A DNA stretch of 64,000 nt from Actinopolymorpha pittospori. GTDB taxonomy: Bacteria > Actinomycetota > Actinomycetes > Propionibacteriales > Actinopolymorphaceae. The notes under the pieces are model-generated. The model saw only the letters and a program-made list of their open reading frames with translations, was not told the origin of the DNA and did not search any database. This document shows positions 50,179-58,570 of this stretch, in pieces. Position numbers and translations under genes: made by a program. Within the stretch, counting starts at the first letter, position 1, and each line of letters begins with the position of its first letter. The DNA lies in assembly GCF_014873875.1 (NCBI RefSeq), contig NZ_JADBEM010000001.1:9796001-9860000 (forward strand). The letters run 5' to 3'.

Positions 50179-50808
50179 TCATTCGTCGGTCAGAACACCC
50201 ACCGCTCGGCGTTCCCGCAGGTAGCCGAGGGCGAGTTCGAAGCAGCGCCGCGGCTCTTGCGTGGTGTCCAGCTGGAGCCACGGACCCGCCGGGTACTTCG
50301 TGTCCAGCACCGCCGCGCCATTGGCTCGTACCTGGGCCGCGACGGTGCGCTGGGCGGGTGCGTCGGAGGACGAAACGCCGACGTCCACCATCTGGCTACG
50401 CAGGCGAGGCCGCGACCGAAGGCGCTGCCGGAGTTCGTCCGTGTCGGGCATGACGCACTCGATGAAGCAGTAGGCCGCGGCACGCCGTTGGGCGATCCGG
50501 GTCGTCTCCTCGATGATCCGCTCGAACCGACAGGGGCTGTCGAGGATCACGCTCGTGCCGTTTGCGAGCAGCGAGTCGGCGAGCGACCAGGAGAGTTCGA
50601 AGCCCAACCGGCCCGCGACGTCCCACTCGAGGCCGACATCCAACGCTGTCGACTTCATGATGTCCAGGTCGAGGACCGCCGCGCCGGTCTGGCTGGCGAG
50701 GTGACCGGCGATCGTGCTCTTTCCCATCCCGCTCTGCCCGGCCATCTGGAGCAGAAACAGCCCACCCGAGCGCTGCCCACCGACCGCACCGTCGTTCTCC
50801 CGCGTCAT
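50179..50808 (-). CDS. P-loop kinase-like ATPase
   Basis: A 209-residue protein with Walker A FLLQMAGQSGMGKSTIAGHLA, an Asp motif AAVLDLDIMKSTALD, TSVILDSPCRFERII (Walker B region) and FIECVMPDTDELRQRLRSR (lid). ATG 50808 overlaps the MFS stop (ATGA), so it is translated with the MFS gene. Similar P-loop proteins phosphorylate small molecules or act on RNA. Because it is coupled to an exporter it might modify the exported compound, but this is inference. Confidence 0.82.
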   Translation of the reverse strand: MTRENDGAVGGQRSGGLFLLQMAGQSGMGKSTIAGHLASQTGAAVLDLDIMKSTALDVGLEWDVAGRLGFELSWSLADSLLANGTSVILDSPCRFERIIEETTRIAQRRAAAYCFIECVMPDTDELRQRLRSRPRLRSQMVDVGVSSSDAPAQRTVAAQVRANGAAVLDTKYPAGPWLQLDTTQEPRRCFELALGYLRERRAVGVLTDE

Positions 50809-52034
50809 GACCGGCCATTGTCCATGACGTCCTGCCGAAGCGCGGGCCGGGCGTAGAGACCCTGGACGAGTACGACCGTGAACGCCAGCAGCACACCGCA
50901 GCCGACCAGCGCCAGCGGGAGCCCGGACAGCCTGGCGACCATGGCGACGGCGAACCCGCACACGATCTCGCCGAAGTATTCCGCCTGGGCGAGGAACGAG
51001 TGCACTGTCGCGCGTACGTCGTCACTCGTCTCCCGGTTGACCCAGATGGTGCCGATGACCCGCAGCAGCGGCAGGGCGATGCCCGAGACGAGCAGAACGG
51101 CGGCACTACCTGTGACGTCCTCGGGGGCGCCGGCCAGTCCAACCAGTCCGACCGCACCCAGCGCACAGGACAGGACGTACCAGCGCAGCACCGCGCGCGC
51201 GTCCTCGATGCGACGCTCGACCATCCGGAAGGCAACCGCACCCACGAGGAGGGTCGCGACGCCGAGGCCGGTGAACCATGCCACCGGGTCAGCGGGGAAT
51301 CCGAGGTCGACGAGTTGCCGGGGATACATCCGGCCAAAAGCGTCCGCGGCACCGTTGACCAGGAACGTCGCGGCGAAGATGACCAGGATCGCCCGACTGC
51401 GGCGCACGAGCGTCGATCCACGGACGAGAATCGACCACGACGCCGACCACCGCCGCCCGGAGGCGGGCACAAAGCGCGCCTCGCGGAAGCGGAACACGAC
51501 GTACAGGCCGAGCAGCAGCATGGCCACCCCGGCGACCACCATCGCCGTACTCCGCTGCGTCAGCGACGCCAGGCCGGCAAGGGCCACCATCCCGACCGCG
51601 GCGCCGGTCAGCTGGGCGCGCCCGGACCGCATCAGCACGGTGGAGATGCGGGCGGGCTCGTTGAGTTCGTCGGTGATCCACGCGACGTCGGCGCCGCTGG
51701 CGAAGGTCCAGGACAGGCCCCACAGCATCTGCGTCGCGACCACGAGCCCGGAGTCGGTGACGAGTCCCGTCGCGATCATCGCCGTACCCATCAGCACATG
51801 AGAGATGACGAGGGACCACTTCCTGCTGATGGTGTCGGCGACGACACCGGCTGGGACCTCGAAGGCGAGAGCGACGATTCCCTGGCCGACTCCGACGAGT
51901 ACGAGCTGGGACGCCGAGAGCCCCGCGTCCACGACGAGATAGACGCTGGTGACCAGCCACCAGCCGTTGTGGAGCAGAGCCCGATACCAGATCCACCGCA
52001 GGAAGACCGCGACGAGGTCGGGGGCTCCACTCAC
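50805..52034 (-). CDS. MFS transporter
   Basis: A 409-residue major facilitator with 12 hydrophobic segments. The loop between helices 2 and 3 is EVPAGVVADTISRKWSLVISH (motif A form), and TFASGADVAWITDELNEPARIS is shared with the second MFS at 60310 (TFTSGAEEAWLTDEI). GTG 52034 has AAAGGA 9 nt upstream; ATG 52043 is three codons earlier but touches that site. It is followed by an overlapping P-loop kinase gene. Relatives are drug or sugar exporters. Confidence 0.87.
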   Translation of the reverse strand: MSGAPDLVAVFLRWIWYRALLHNGWWLVTSVYLVVDAGLSASQLVLVGVGQGIVALAFEVPAGVVADTISRKWSLVISHVLMGTAMIATGLVTDSGLVVATQMLWGLSWTFASGADVAWITDELNEPARISTVLMRSGRAQLTGAAVGMVALAGLASLTQRSTAMVVAGVAMLLLGLYVVFRFREARFVPASGRRWSASWSILVRGSTLVRRSRAILVIFAATFLVNGAADAFGRMYPRQLVDLGFPADPVAWFTGLGVATLLVGAVAFRMVERRIEDARAVLRWYVLSCALGAVGLVGLAGAPEDVTGSAAVLLVSGIALPLLRVIGTIWVNRETSDDVRATVHSFLAQAEYFGEIVCGFAVAMVARLSGLPLALVGCGVLLAFTVVLVQGLYARPALRQDVMDNGRS

Positions 52035-52195
52035 TCGACGCATTCCTTTCGCAGGTCTTCGGCCGCGACACGTGCCGGAGCGAGAGGATGCGGAACGCGA
52101 GCCGACGGGCAGCTCAGCCCGGCGAGCCGCAGGTTACTCGCGTCGACGCCGAGAGCTCACACCCTTTTCGACGCACACGTCACACGTGATCGCGT

Positions 52196-52822
52196 TCAGC
52201 TCAGGCGCTGGAACGCCGACGGCGGTGGTCCGTCCTGGATGCGCCGGCGAATCAGGTCGGCGCACTCTCGCGGCCTGAGCACGGACGTGTCGACCTCGAG
52301 GTCGTAGCCGCCGTGGGCGTGGACCGCCTCGTGCCACAGGCTCACCGGGTCGGCGATGGACGTGCTCTCCCGGTAGCCGACACCGCCCCAGGTGGCGCGT
52401 CGGCGTTCGAGGGCAACCTCGACCGGACAACGGACGCCCACGAACAGCACGAAGTGGCCTCGCAGCCGATCGGCGCAGTCGCGAAGGATTCCGAGCGGGG
52501 CCGAGTAGTGGTCGTGGTGACCCGCGTCCACCACGACGTTCAGACCGAGCCGACTGTGTGCCGCGATGGCGTCGTACATGGCGCGGTACAGCGTCACGAC
52601 CAGCGGCTCGAGGTCCGGCCGTTCGGCTCCCGGTCGCAACCCGATTCCCGGTTGGAAGCGTTCGGGAGTCATCGCCTTGAACCGGTCGACCCCGAGGTTC
52701 ATCCACACGCCGTCGAAGCTGTTCTGGATCTCGGTGACGATGCTGGACTTCCCGGCCCGTGGAGGACCGTTGAGGATGACGATCTTGCCCGGAGCGTCCG
52801 GTTGTGGCATGCACTGCGTCAT
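52196..52822 (-). CDS. chloramphenicol phosphotransferase-like protein
   Basis: A 208-residue P-loop kinase of the CPT family. It has IVILNGPPRAGKSSIV (Walker A), WMNLGVDRFKAM (the acidic residue matching the catalytic Asp of Streptomyces CPT), NVVVDAGHHDHYS, FVLFVGVRCPVEVALERRRATWG and the C-terminal YDLEVDTSVLRPRECADLI. CPT phosphorylates the primary hydroxyl of chloramphenicol, but most members have unknown substrates. The ATG at 52822 follows GGAGGAGAGGA. It lies between a phosphatase gene and an MFS gene on the same strand. Confidence 0.87.
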   Translation of the reverse strand: MTQCMPQPDAPGKIVILNGPPRAGKSSIVTEIQNSFDGVWMNLGVDRFKAMTPERFQPGIGLRPGAERPDLEPLVVTLYRAMYDAIAAHSRLGLNVVVDAGHHDHYSAPLGILRDCADRLRGHFVLFVGVRCPVEVALERRRATWGGVGYRESTSIADPVSLWHEAVHAHGGYDLEVDTSVLRPRECADLIRRRIQDGPPPSAFQRLS

Positions 52823-52912
52823 GCGGATCCTCTCCTCCGACGACAGGTAGGGCCAGGTCGGGTCCGGTGGAACCTGGGTCGCGTCCTGGGGCGTGTCGTG
52901 GCCGAACACGAC

Positions 52913-53341
52913 CTAGCCGAAGCGGGCGACGAAACGGCGCTGCCAGGGCGTCTCGACGGCACGGCGCGCGTAGTGCTCGCGGACATAGGCGACGGCCCGG
53001 TGGTTCGGAACTCCGTCGAGGACGGCGAGGCAGGCGAGCGCGGTGCCGGTGCGTCCGAGTCCGCCGTTGCAGGCGATCTCGACACGCTCGGTCTCCGCAC
53101 GCACCCAGGTGTCGCGGAGCGCGTCCGCAGTCGTGGTGGGGTCGGCCGGGAGCCAGAAGTCCGCCCACCGAAGCCAGCGAAACTCCCAGGTCACCTGTGG
53201 CGGCTGACGTCCGAGCAGGTAGAGCGCGTACGTCGGCTGCGGCCCCTGCGGGAGCGGCCGCCTCAGTCCCCGTCCGCGCACGATCCGCCCGGAGGGCAGC
53301 CGCAGAACGCCGGCCGTCGAGGGGTCCCACGTCTCCGTCAC
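52913..53341 (-). CDS. protein-tyrosine phosphatase-like protein
   Basis: A 142-residue phosphatase-fold protein. The P-loop is IACNGGLGRTGTALA, with nucleophile Cys91 and Arg97 in C-x5-R; Asn follows the Cys, where many PTPs have other residues. The Asp loop may be WLPADPTTT. GTG 53341 is chosen because TAGGCT lies 7 nt upstream on the minus strand. Target unknown. It precedes the CPT-like kinase gene by 90 bp. Confidence 0.8.
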   Translation of the reverse strand: MTETWDPSTAGVLRLPSGRIVRGRGLRRPLPQGPQPTYALYLLGRQPPQVTWEFRWLRWADFWLPADPTTTADALRDTWVRAETERVEIACNGGLGRTGTALACLAVLDGVPNHRAVAYVREHYARRAVETPWQRRFVARFG

Positions 53342-53348
53342 GTCGCCG

Positions 53349-53354
53349 AGCCTA
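53349..53354 (-). promoter_or_regulatory. leaderless -10 box (TAGGCT) for the phosphatase
   Basis: TAGGCT on the minus strand ends 7 nt before GTG 53341. Confidence 0.5.
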
Positions 53355-53449
53355 GGACACGTCCGCCCCTTCGTTCCCACCGATGAGTTTCGCGCGGCCG
53401 CGTCGTCTGCACCGGAGAACGACGTCACGAATCATGAGGAGGCACTCCC

Positions 53450-54010
53450 TTGCGTACGCTCGCGATCACCCAGAACATCACCGTGGACGGCTCGATCGAG
53501 ATGCTGGGCGAGTGGTTCGATCCCCAGGGGCAGGGCGAGGTGGACAGCTCGGATCTGCTCGAGGAACTCCACCGCCAGGACCGCGACGCCGACGGGTTCC
53601 TCGTGGGACGCCGGACGTTCGAGGACCTACGTGGGTACTGGCCCGAGCAGTCCGAGGACTCCACCGGGATCACCGACTACCTCAACAGCGTCCAGAAGTA
53701 CGTCGTCTCCACGACGATGACCGACCCGCGGTGGCAGAACACGACGATCCTGTCCGGCGACCCCGTTGACGAGGTTCGCGCGCTGAAGGCGAAGCCGGGC
53801 GCGGACATCGTGATCACCGGGAGCATCACCCTCTGCCACACCCTGATCCAGGCCGGGCTGGTCGATGAGTACCGGCTTTTTGTCTACCCCGTGGTGCAGG
53901 GGCGCGGGCGGCGGTTGTTCCCGGAGGGTTTCGAGGTGCCGGCGCTCAGGCTCCTCGACGCGAAAATCTTCCGCTCGGGGATCACGTTCTCGCGCTACGC
54001 CCCAGCCTGA
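53450..54010 (+). CDS. dihydrofolate reductase family protein (RibD C-terminal domain)
   Basis: A 186-residue protein with the DHFR/RibD-C fold: LAITQNITVDGSIE, FLVGRRTFEDLRGYWPEQ, KYVVSTTM, ADIVITGSITLCHTLIQAGLVDEYRLFVYPVVQGRGRRLFPEG. It is a stand-alone NADPH reductase of unknown substrate, not the folate enzyme. TTG 53450 is the start, with GAGGAGG 7 nt upstream. Confidence 0.85.
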   Translation: MRTLAITQNITVDGSIEMLGEWFDPQGQGEVDSSDLLEELHRQDRDADGFLVGRRTFEDLRGYWPEQSEDSTGITDYLNSVQKYVVSTTMTDPRWQNTTILSGDPVDEVRALKAKPGADIVITGSITLCHTLIQAGLVDEYRLFVYPVVQGRGRRLFPEGFEVPALRLLDAKIFRSGITFSRYAPA

Positions 54011-54026
54011 CGCCCCGCCGAGCAGT

Positions 54027-54073
54027 AAGCAACCTTGGTTGACTACTTCGAGATTAGTCAACTAAGGTTGCTT
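54027..54073. promoter_or_regulatory. 47-bp inverted repeat containing the whole promoter of the HTH/Clp-N genes
   Basis: Two 19-bp arms (54027-54045 and 54055-54073) match with one mismatch around a 9-nt centre. Inside the left arm is TTGACT (-35, 54039-54044). Inside the right arm is TAAGGT (-10, 54063-54068), spaced 18 nt. The -10 ends 7 nt before ATG 54076, so the mRNA would start at the start codon. A dimeric regulator bound to both arms would cover -35 and -10 together; the HTH protein it drives is the obvious candidate. Confidence 0.8.
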
Positions 54074-54075
54074 GC

Positions 54076-54306
54076 ATGTCCGCTGTCGAGACTCCCCTCA
54101 CTCAGGATCCCGCCGACGGGTTGGCCGCCGTCGCGGCGCTGCGGCGTCTGGCCGACCAGATCGAGGACGCCGCCGTCGAGCAGGCGATGCGGACGGGCTG
54201 GAGTTGGCCGCAGGTCGCCGAGGCACTCGGAGTGACGCGCCAGGCGGTTCACAAGAAGCACGCCAAGCGGCTCATCACCGCCGGCGTCACCCTGAGGAGG
54301 CGCTGA
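54076..54306 (+). CDS. small helix-turn-helix protein
   Basis: A 76-residue DNA-binding protein. The HTH is WSWPQVAEALGVTRQAVHKKH at about residues 42-62, preceded by a helical stretch (LAAVAALRRLADQIEDAAVEQAM). In actinomycetes a short HTH protein of this kind is often next to a Clp-N-domain protein, as here (2-bp gap). Expression is from the promoter inside the inverted repeat. Autoregulation is likely. Confidence 0.85.
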   Translation: MSAVETPLTQDPADGLAAVAALRRLADQIEDAAVEQAMRTGWSWPQVAEALGVTRQAVHKKHAKRLITAGVTLRRR

Positions 54307-54308
54307 GG

Positions 54309-54791
54309 ATGATCGCGGCCGGCAAGTTCGTCCAACAACTCATCGAGCAGGGGATCCGGGAAGCCCGCGACGACAGGTCACCCGTGGTCGAGGCCCACCA
54401 TCTGCTGCTCGCGATCCCGGCCGAGCCGGAAGGCGACCCAGCACGGGCGCTGGCCTCGGTCGGTCTTGACCGCCCGTCGATCCGCGCCGCGCTGGACCAC
54501 GAGTTCGCGCACAGCCTGCGCACGGTCGGGGTCTCCCTCGCCGACTTCGAGCTGCCGAGGCCGGCCAACTCCCCCGAGCCGCCGAACCAACTCGGAGCGT
54601 CGGCCAAGCTCGCGCTCGAACGCGGCTTCGCATCCGCAGCCCGCAGGAAGGAGCTGCGACCGGCGCACCTACTTCTCGGCATCCTGCAAGCCGAGGTTGG
54701 CACCGTCCCGCGGGCGCTCGCCCTGGCCGGCGTCGACCGTTCGGAGCTGATGGTCCGCGTCCTGGACACCCTCACCGACACCGGCGACTGA
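54309..54791 (+). CDS. Clp N-terminal (ClpC-N) domain protein
   Basis: A 160-residue protein with two Clp-N repeats and no ATPase domain: VEAHHLLLAIPAEPEGDPARALASVGLD and LGASAKLALERGFASAARRKELRPAHLLLGILQAEVGTVPRALALAGVDRSELM. The Clp-N domain binds substrates or adaptors of ClpC. A stand-alone copy could be a sensor or adaptor that controls the HTH protein or feeds substrates to ClpCP. GGAGG within the HTH gene end acts as its ribosome site. Confidence 0.85.
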   Translation: MIAAGKFVQQLIEQGIREARDDRSPVVEAHHLLLAIPAEPEGDPARALASVGLDRPSIRAALDHEFAHSLRTVGVSLADFELPRPANSPEPPNQLGASAKLALERGFASAARRKELRPAHLLLGILQAEVGTVPRALALAGVDRSELMVRVLDTLTDTGD

Positions 54792-54809
54792 CGAGCAGAG
54801 GCGGACGCG

Positions 54810-55037
54810 ATGCTGTCAAACGAGCAAGTCGTGCTTGACGTCGCCCGGCTGCGGATGCGGTACGGCACGAAGGAGCTAGGGCAGTCCTGGCGGCACCTGG
54901 AGACCGTTGGTGTCCTCGGAGTCTGGGCCGTGCTCGGTCTGGTCGTCGCGCCGCTCGTCCTGGGCCGCATGGCGCGCCGGGAGTCCGGTTCGAGGGTCGC
55001 CGAGCGTCGCGAGCGGGCACTGCAACGGGTGGGGTGA
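54810..55037 (+). CDS. small membrane protein
   Basis: A 75-residue protein with one hydrophobic segment (VGVLGVWAVLGLVVAPLVLG) between a soluble N-terminus and a basic tail (RMARRESGSRVAERRERALQRVG). It lies 18 bp after the Clp-N gene in the same direction and may be the third gene of that operon. No family recognised and no clear ribosome site. Confidence 0.5.
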   Translation: MLSNEQVVLDVARLRMRYGTKELGQSWRHLETVGVLGVWAVLGLVVAPLVLGRMARRESGSRVAERRERALQRVG

Positions 55038-55114
55038 GCGAGGTTCGCGTGGGGCGTGCGCCGAGCAGGCTGGACGTCTCGCCTGGCCTGGGCTGGTCTG
55101 CGCGGCCCGGGTCG

Positions 55115-55504
55115 TCAGGACCGGCGTTCGACGAGCTCGATCGGGTTGTCGTCGGGGTCGGCGATCCAGGCGACTCGGAGGGTGCCGAGCCAGTCGTGCG
55201 GCTCGGAGAGAACCCGCGCCCCCGCCGCCACCAGCGAGGCGAACGCCGCGTCGGCGTCGTCGGTCCACAAGACGATCTCCATGCCGCGACCGGGTTTGCT
55301 CAGGTCGAGGTCGAGTCCGTGGTCGGCAACGGCGGAGGTCACCGCGGCGATGCCGATCGTGAACCCGTCGAGCTTGAGCTCGACGTGCAGCGGAGCGCCT
55401 TCGCGGGGCGTCCGGAAGCTCTCCTCGAAGCCGAAGCGGCGGTAGAACTCGACCGAGCGAGCGACGTCCGCGGCGTAGATGTTGACCTGTGGGGTGGAGA
55501 ACAT
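55115..55504 (-). CDS. VOC family protein
   Basis: A 129-residue VOC protein: MFSTPQVNIYAADVARSVEFYRRFGFEESFR, HVELKLDGFTIGIAA, MEIVLWTDDADAAFASLVAAGARVLSEPHDW and VAWIADPDDNPIELVER. It binds a small molecule in a dimeric barrel; ligand unknown. ATG 55504 is chosen because TACGGT lies 7 nt upstream on the minus strand, which excludes the longer ORF. Confidence 0.87.
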   Translation of the reverse strand: MFSTPQVNIYAADVARSVEFYRRFGFEESFRTPREGAPLHVELKLDGFTIGIAAVTSAVADHGLDLDLSKPGRGMEIVLWTDDADAAFASLVAAGARVLSEPHDWLGTLRVAWIADPDDNPIELVERRS

Positions 55505-55511
55505 GCGCGAG

Positions 55512-55517
55512 ACCGTA
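55512..55517 (-). promoter_or_regulatory. leaderless -10 box (TACGGT) for the VOC gene
   Basis: TACGGT on the minus strand ends 7 nt before ATG 55504. Confidence 0.55.
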
Positions 55518-55608
55518 ACAGTGGATTCCGACATTCGCGCCCGTCGTCTCACCTGTTCGTAGCTCCGCCCGCCCGCGGCTTACCCACGTGGTCGGCGTAG
55601 GTCGAGGC

Positions 55609-55614
55609 TAGGCT
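55609..55614 (+). promoter_or_regulatory. leaderless -10 box (TAGGCT) for the GNAT gene
   Basis: TAGGCT ends 8 nt before ATG 55623; no ribosome-binding site is seen. Confidence 0.45.
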
Positions 55615-55622
55615 TCGGGATC

Positions 55623-56219
55623 ATGTTTCCGGTGACGCTGGCAGGTCCTCGTGTCATGCTCCGCGAGTTCCGCGCGGACGACGCTTCGGCCGTCTTTGCC
55701 TACGCCTCCGATCCGGTCGTGTCGGCGTACGTCCCGTGGGACACCCACGCCGACATCGAGGTGACGCGAGGGTTCCTGTCCGGCGTCCTCGCGTCGGCAG
55801 ATGCGGAGGAACGCACACGCTACGAGCTCGCAGTCACCACGTCGGGCGGTGCCGGCCGCGCGGGCGAGGACGGCGAGGAGGCGCGGCTCATCGGTGCCGG
55901 TCGGATCTCGGTCCAGGACGCCCGGCACCGGAGGGGAAGCATCGGTTACGTACTCGCTCCGGACTACTGGTCGAAGGGCATCGGCACCGAGGTCGCCCAT
56001 CTCCTGCTCGCGTTCGGTTTCGAGCGGCTGAACCTGCACCGCATCGAGGCGACCGCCCATCCGGACAACATCGGCTCCCAACGGGTCTTCGAGAAGGTCG
56101 GGATGAAGTACGAGGGACGGATCCGGGACCACCTGCTGTTCGGCAACGGCTGGAGGGACTCGCTCAGCTACGCGATTCTCGAAGGCGACCCGCGCCCAGC
56201 CGCCGCGACCCGACCGTAG
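55623..56219 (+). CDS. GNAT family N-acetyltransferase (RimJ/RimL type)
   Basis: A 198-residue acetyltransferase with LAGPRVMLREFRADDASAVFAYASDPVVSAYVPW, an acetyl-CoA loop YVLAPDYWSKGIGTEVAHLLLAFGF and RIEATAHPDNIGSQRVFEKVGMKYEG. RimJ/L-type members acetylate protein N-termini or drugs. An insertion, GGAGRAGEDGEEAR, lies before beta-4. Confidence 0.88.
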   Translation: MFPVTLAGPRVMLREFRADDASAVFAYASDPVVSAYVPWDTHADIEVTRGFLSGVLASADAEERTRYELAVTTSGGAGRAGEDGEEARLIGAGRISVQDARHRRGSIGYVLAPDYWSKGIGTEVAHLLLAFGFERLNLHRIEATAHPDNIGSQRVFEKVGMKYEGRIRDHLLFGNGWRDSLSYAILEGDPRPAAATRP

Positions 56220-56261
56220 ACCCACAAAGCCCGGACGCCTGTCCCGCGAAAGGAATCGGTC

Positions 56262-56786
56262 ATGGCCGAGGAGATCGTGTGGTCGACGACGCAGCCGGCT
56301 CTGGAGGTCCCGCATCGCATCGAGCTGGTGCGCTCGACCCTGCTCCCTCCGACTGACCTGGTCTCGTGTGCGTTCGTCCTCGCGGTGGACCGGTCCGCCC
56401 GGGTGCTGCTCGCCCATGTCGACCGACCGGGCCGGGGCTGGGACGTTCCCGGCGGCCATCTCGAGCCCGGCGAAACACCACAGGCCGCCGCGATCCGCGA
56501 ACTCCGTGAGGAGACGGGATTCGCGGTGACCGAAGCGGACCTGTCCGTCGTGGGCTGGACCCGGATCAGCCTGGACGAGCGGCCACCCGCCTACCGCTAT
56601 CCCTACCCGGTGAGCTTCATGGTCTTCTTCCAGGCTCGCGGCGAGCACGACGGACCACCGACCAGACCAACGCCCGGTTCGGAGTGCACCGCGGCTGCCT
56701 GGCTGAGCGCCGCCGAGGTGAGGGCGAGGTGTGCGAACCCGGACTGGCTACCGCTCCTGGGCGTGCCCATCCGGGAGTCCCGGTGA
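56262..56786 (+). CDS. Nudix hydrolase
   Basis: A 174-residue Nudix protein. The box is GGHLEPGETPQAAAIRELREETG (residues about 65-87). The N-terminal part LVSCAFVLAVDRSARVLLAHVDRPGRGWDVP is typical of NUDIX enzymes with nucleotide or nucleotide-sugar substrates. ATG 56262 has AAAGGA 7 nt upstream. Confidence 0.88.
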   Translation: MAEEIVWSTTQPALEVPHRIELVRSTLLPPTDLVSCAFVLAVDRSARVLLAHVDRPGRGWDVPGGHLEPGETPQAAAIRELREETGFAVTEADLSVVGWTRISLDERPPAYRYPYPVSFMVFFQARGEHDGPPTRPTPGSECTAAAWLSAAEVRARCANPDWLPLLGVPIRESR

Positions 56787-56808
56787 GATCGCTCCGCCTT
56801 GGTCCTCT

Positions 56809-57861
56809 TCAGAGCCGGTCGACCTCGACGACGGCGCGGGCGAACGCCTCCGGCGCCTCCTGCGGCACGTTGTGACCGATCCCCTCCAGAGTCCGATGCT
56901 CGTACTTGCCCGAGAACTTCTCGCGGTACGACGTACCGTTGCCGGGCGGTGTGAACGGGTCCACCTCACCGTCCAGAGTGATCGTGGGAACGGAGATGAC
57001 CGGACTTCGAGCAAGCCGCCCCTCAAGACTGGCATAACGCGGGTCACTTCTGACGAGGCTCAACCGCCAGCGATAGTTGTAGATCACGATCGCGACATAG
57101 TCCGGATTGTCGAAGGCCGTGGCCGTACGATCAAACGTCGCGTCGTCGAAATGCCAGGTCGGGGAGTTGAATCTCCAGACGAGCTTCGCGAGCTCGTCCC
57201 GGTTCTCCTGGAGTCCGAACCGGCCCCTTTCCGTGGCGAAGTAGAACTGGTACCACCACGCCCACTCGACTTTCGGCGGCAGCGGCTTCTTGTTGGCCTC
57301 CAGGTTGGTGATCAGATAGCCGGTGACCGAGACCAGGCCGCTGACTCGCGCGGGCCAGAGCGCCGCGATGATGTCGGCCGTCCGCGATCCCCAGTCGTAT
57401 CCGGCGAGAACGGCCCGCTCGATCCCGAGCGCGTCCATCAGGGCGATGATGTCGAGAGCGAACACGGACTGTTCGGCGTTCCGAGGCGTACTCCTGGACA
57501 GGAAACGTGTCGTACCGTAGCCGCGTAGGTAGGGAACGATCACCCGGTAGCCGCGGTCGGCCAGCAAGGGCGCGACGTCGACGTAGCTGTGAATGTCGTA
57601 CGGCCAGCCATGCAGCAGAATGGCGACCGGACCGCGTGCGGGGCCAACCTCGACATACCCGACGCTGAGGACGCCGGCGCGGATCCTCCTCAACGGACCG
57701 AAGGACGCCGTCCCGCCCGCTCTGGGTGGTCCGAGCGTCGGCGGATCTGTCGGATCGCGCCCGCCCGGAACCGAGGTCGTGCACGCCGAACCGAGTCCGA
57801 CCAGAGACGCCGCGGCCGCTCCCGCACCCAGCAACTTGCCGAACGTCCGTCGGTCGATCAT
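56809..57861 (-). CDS. exported alpha/beta hydrolase (epoxide-hydrolase-like)
   Basis: A 350-residue hydrolase. The N-terminus MIDRRTFGKLLGAGAAAASLVGLGSAC is a twin-arginine signal; the Cys at its end could be lipidated, though the lipobox is weak. The oxyanion segment is LLHGWPYDIHSY, the nucleophile region is LAGYDWGSRTADI (Asp, as in epoxide hydrolases and dehalogenases), and the general-base His is in GIGHNVPQEAPE. It would act outside the membrane after folding. It faces the Nudix gene across 22 bp. Confidence 0.85.
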   Translation of the reverse strand: MIDRRTFGKLLGAGAAAASLVGLGSACTTSVPGGRDPTDPPTLGPPRAGGTASFGPLRRIRAGVLSVGYVEVGPARGPVAILLHGWPYDIHSYVDVAPLLADRGYRVIVPYLRGYGTTRFLSRSTPRNAEQSVFALDIIALMDALGIERAVLAGYDWGSRTADIIAALWPARVSGLVSVTGYLITNLEANKKPLPPKVEWAWWYQFYFATERGRFGLQENRDELAKLVWRFNSPTWHFDDATFDRTATAFDNPDYVAIVIYNYRWRLSLVRSDPRYASLEGRLARSPVISVPTITLDGEVDPFTPPGNGTSYREKFSGKYEHRTLEGIGHNVPQEAPEAFARAVVEVDRL

Positions 57862-57901
57862 GGAAGCCGCCCCCTGGAGGCGTCGCGCGCACCCGAGCCA
57901 C

Positions 57902-58470
57902 TCAGAGGAAAACAGTGCCCGCTGCGCCCGCTCCGGAACCGGTTTCACCTTGCGCTCCGGTCCGGGGAATCACGTACATCACTGACTCGGCCTGGTCTCC
58001 GAAGGACTCGAGGAACCTCCCTCCGATCGCCTCCAGGAATCGGCGGGACGGCTCGTTGTCGGCCCTGGTGTTGGCCGCGATGAGTTCCGCCTCGGGGCGC
58101 GCTCGAACACCCACACGAGTAGGGCGTGGACAGCTTCGCGTGCGTACCCTCGTCGCCAGTGCTCCGGGAGGAACCCGTAGGAGACCTCCCAGTTTCCGCT
58201 GCGCCGGTCGGCGCCGATACCCAGAAGCCCGATCGGCTCGCCGGTCGCCCGAATGGCCACACAGTACTTCCCGGGCTTGCCTACGAAGTCGGTGTTGCGA
58301 TGCCGGACCACCCCGGGCTCGAGCGGTCCACCCATGTAGCGGCGTACGTCGGGGTCGGTCCAGATTCGCGTGAGCATCTCGTCATCAGCGGTTTCGACGC
58401 TACGAAGGACGAGTCTCGCCGTCACGATCGGGGCGGTCAGTCCCAGGTGCGAGCGGTCCATGTCTGCCAT
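57902..58470 (-). pseudogene. GNAT family N-acetyltransferase, frameshifted
   Basis: The N-terminal part (from MADMDRSHLGLTAPIVTARLVLRSVETADDEML to EAVHALLVWVFERAP) is in the frame of ATG 58470. The C-terminal part (EAELIAANTRADNEPSRRFLEAIGGRFLESFGDQ, which carries the NxxSxRxxEkxG segment) is in another frame. The switch lies in the G4 run at 58094-58097 (+ strand); one extra base would restore a protein of about 190 residues of the RimJ/L type, with acetyl-CoA loop FLPEHWRRGYAREAV. Real pseudogene or assembly indel. Confidence 0.75.
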
Positions 58471-58570
58471 CGCCCAAGTCTTCCGTGCCGTGCGGCTGAT
58501 CGCGCACTCCAAGCACACACAGCGCCGGGACGGCTGACGCCGAGCACTCTGGCTGTTGCCGGCGCCACGC

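Noticed and set aside
57589..58373. Plus-strand frames opposite the alpha/beta hydrolase and GNAT genes
   Set aside because: Antisense to genes with clear motifs; composition typical of GC-rich shadows.
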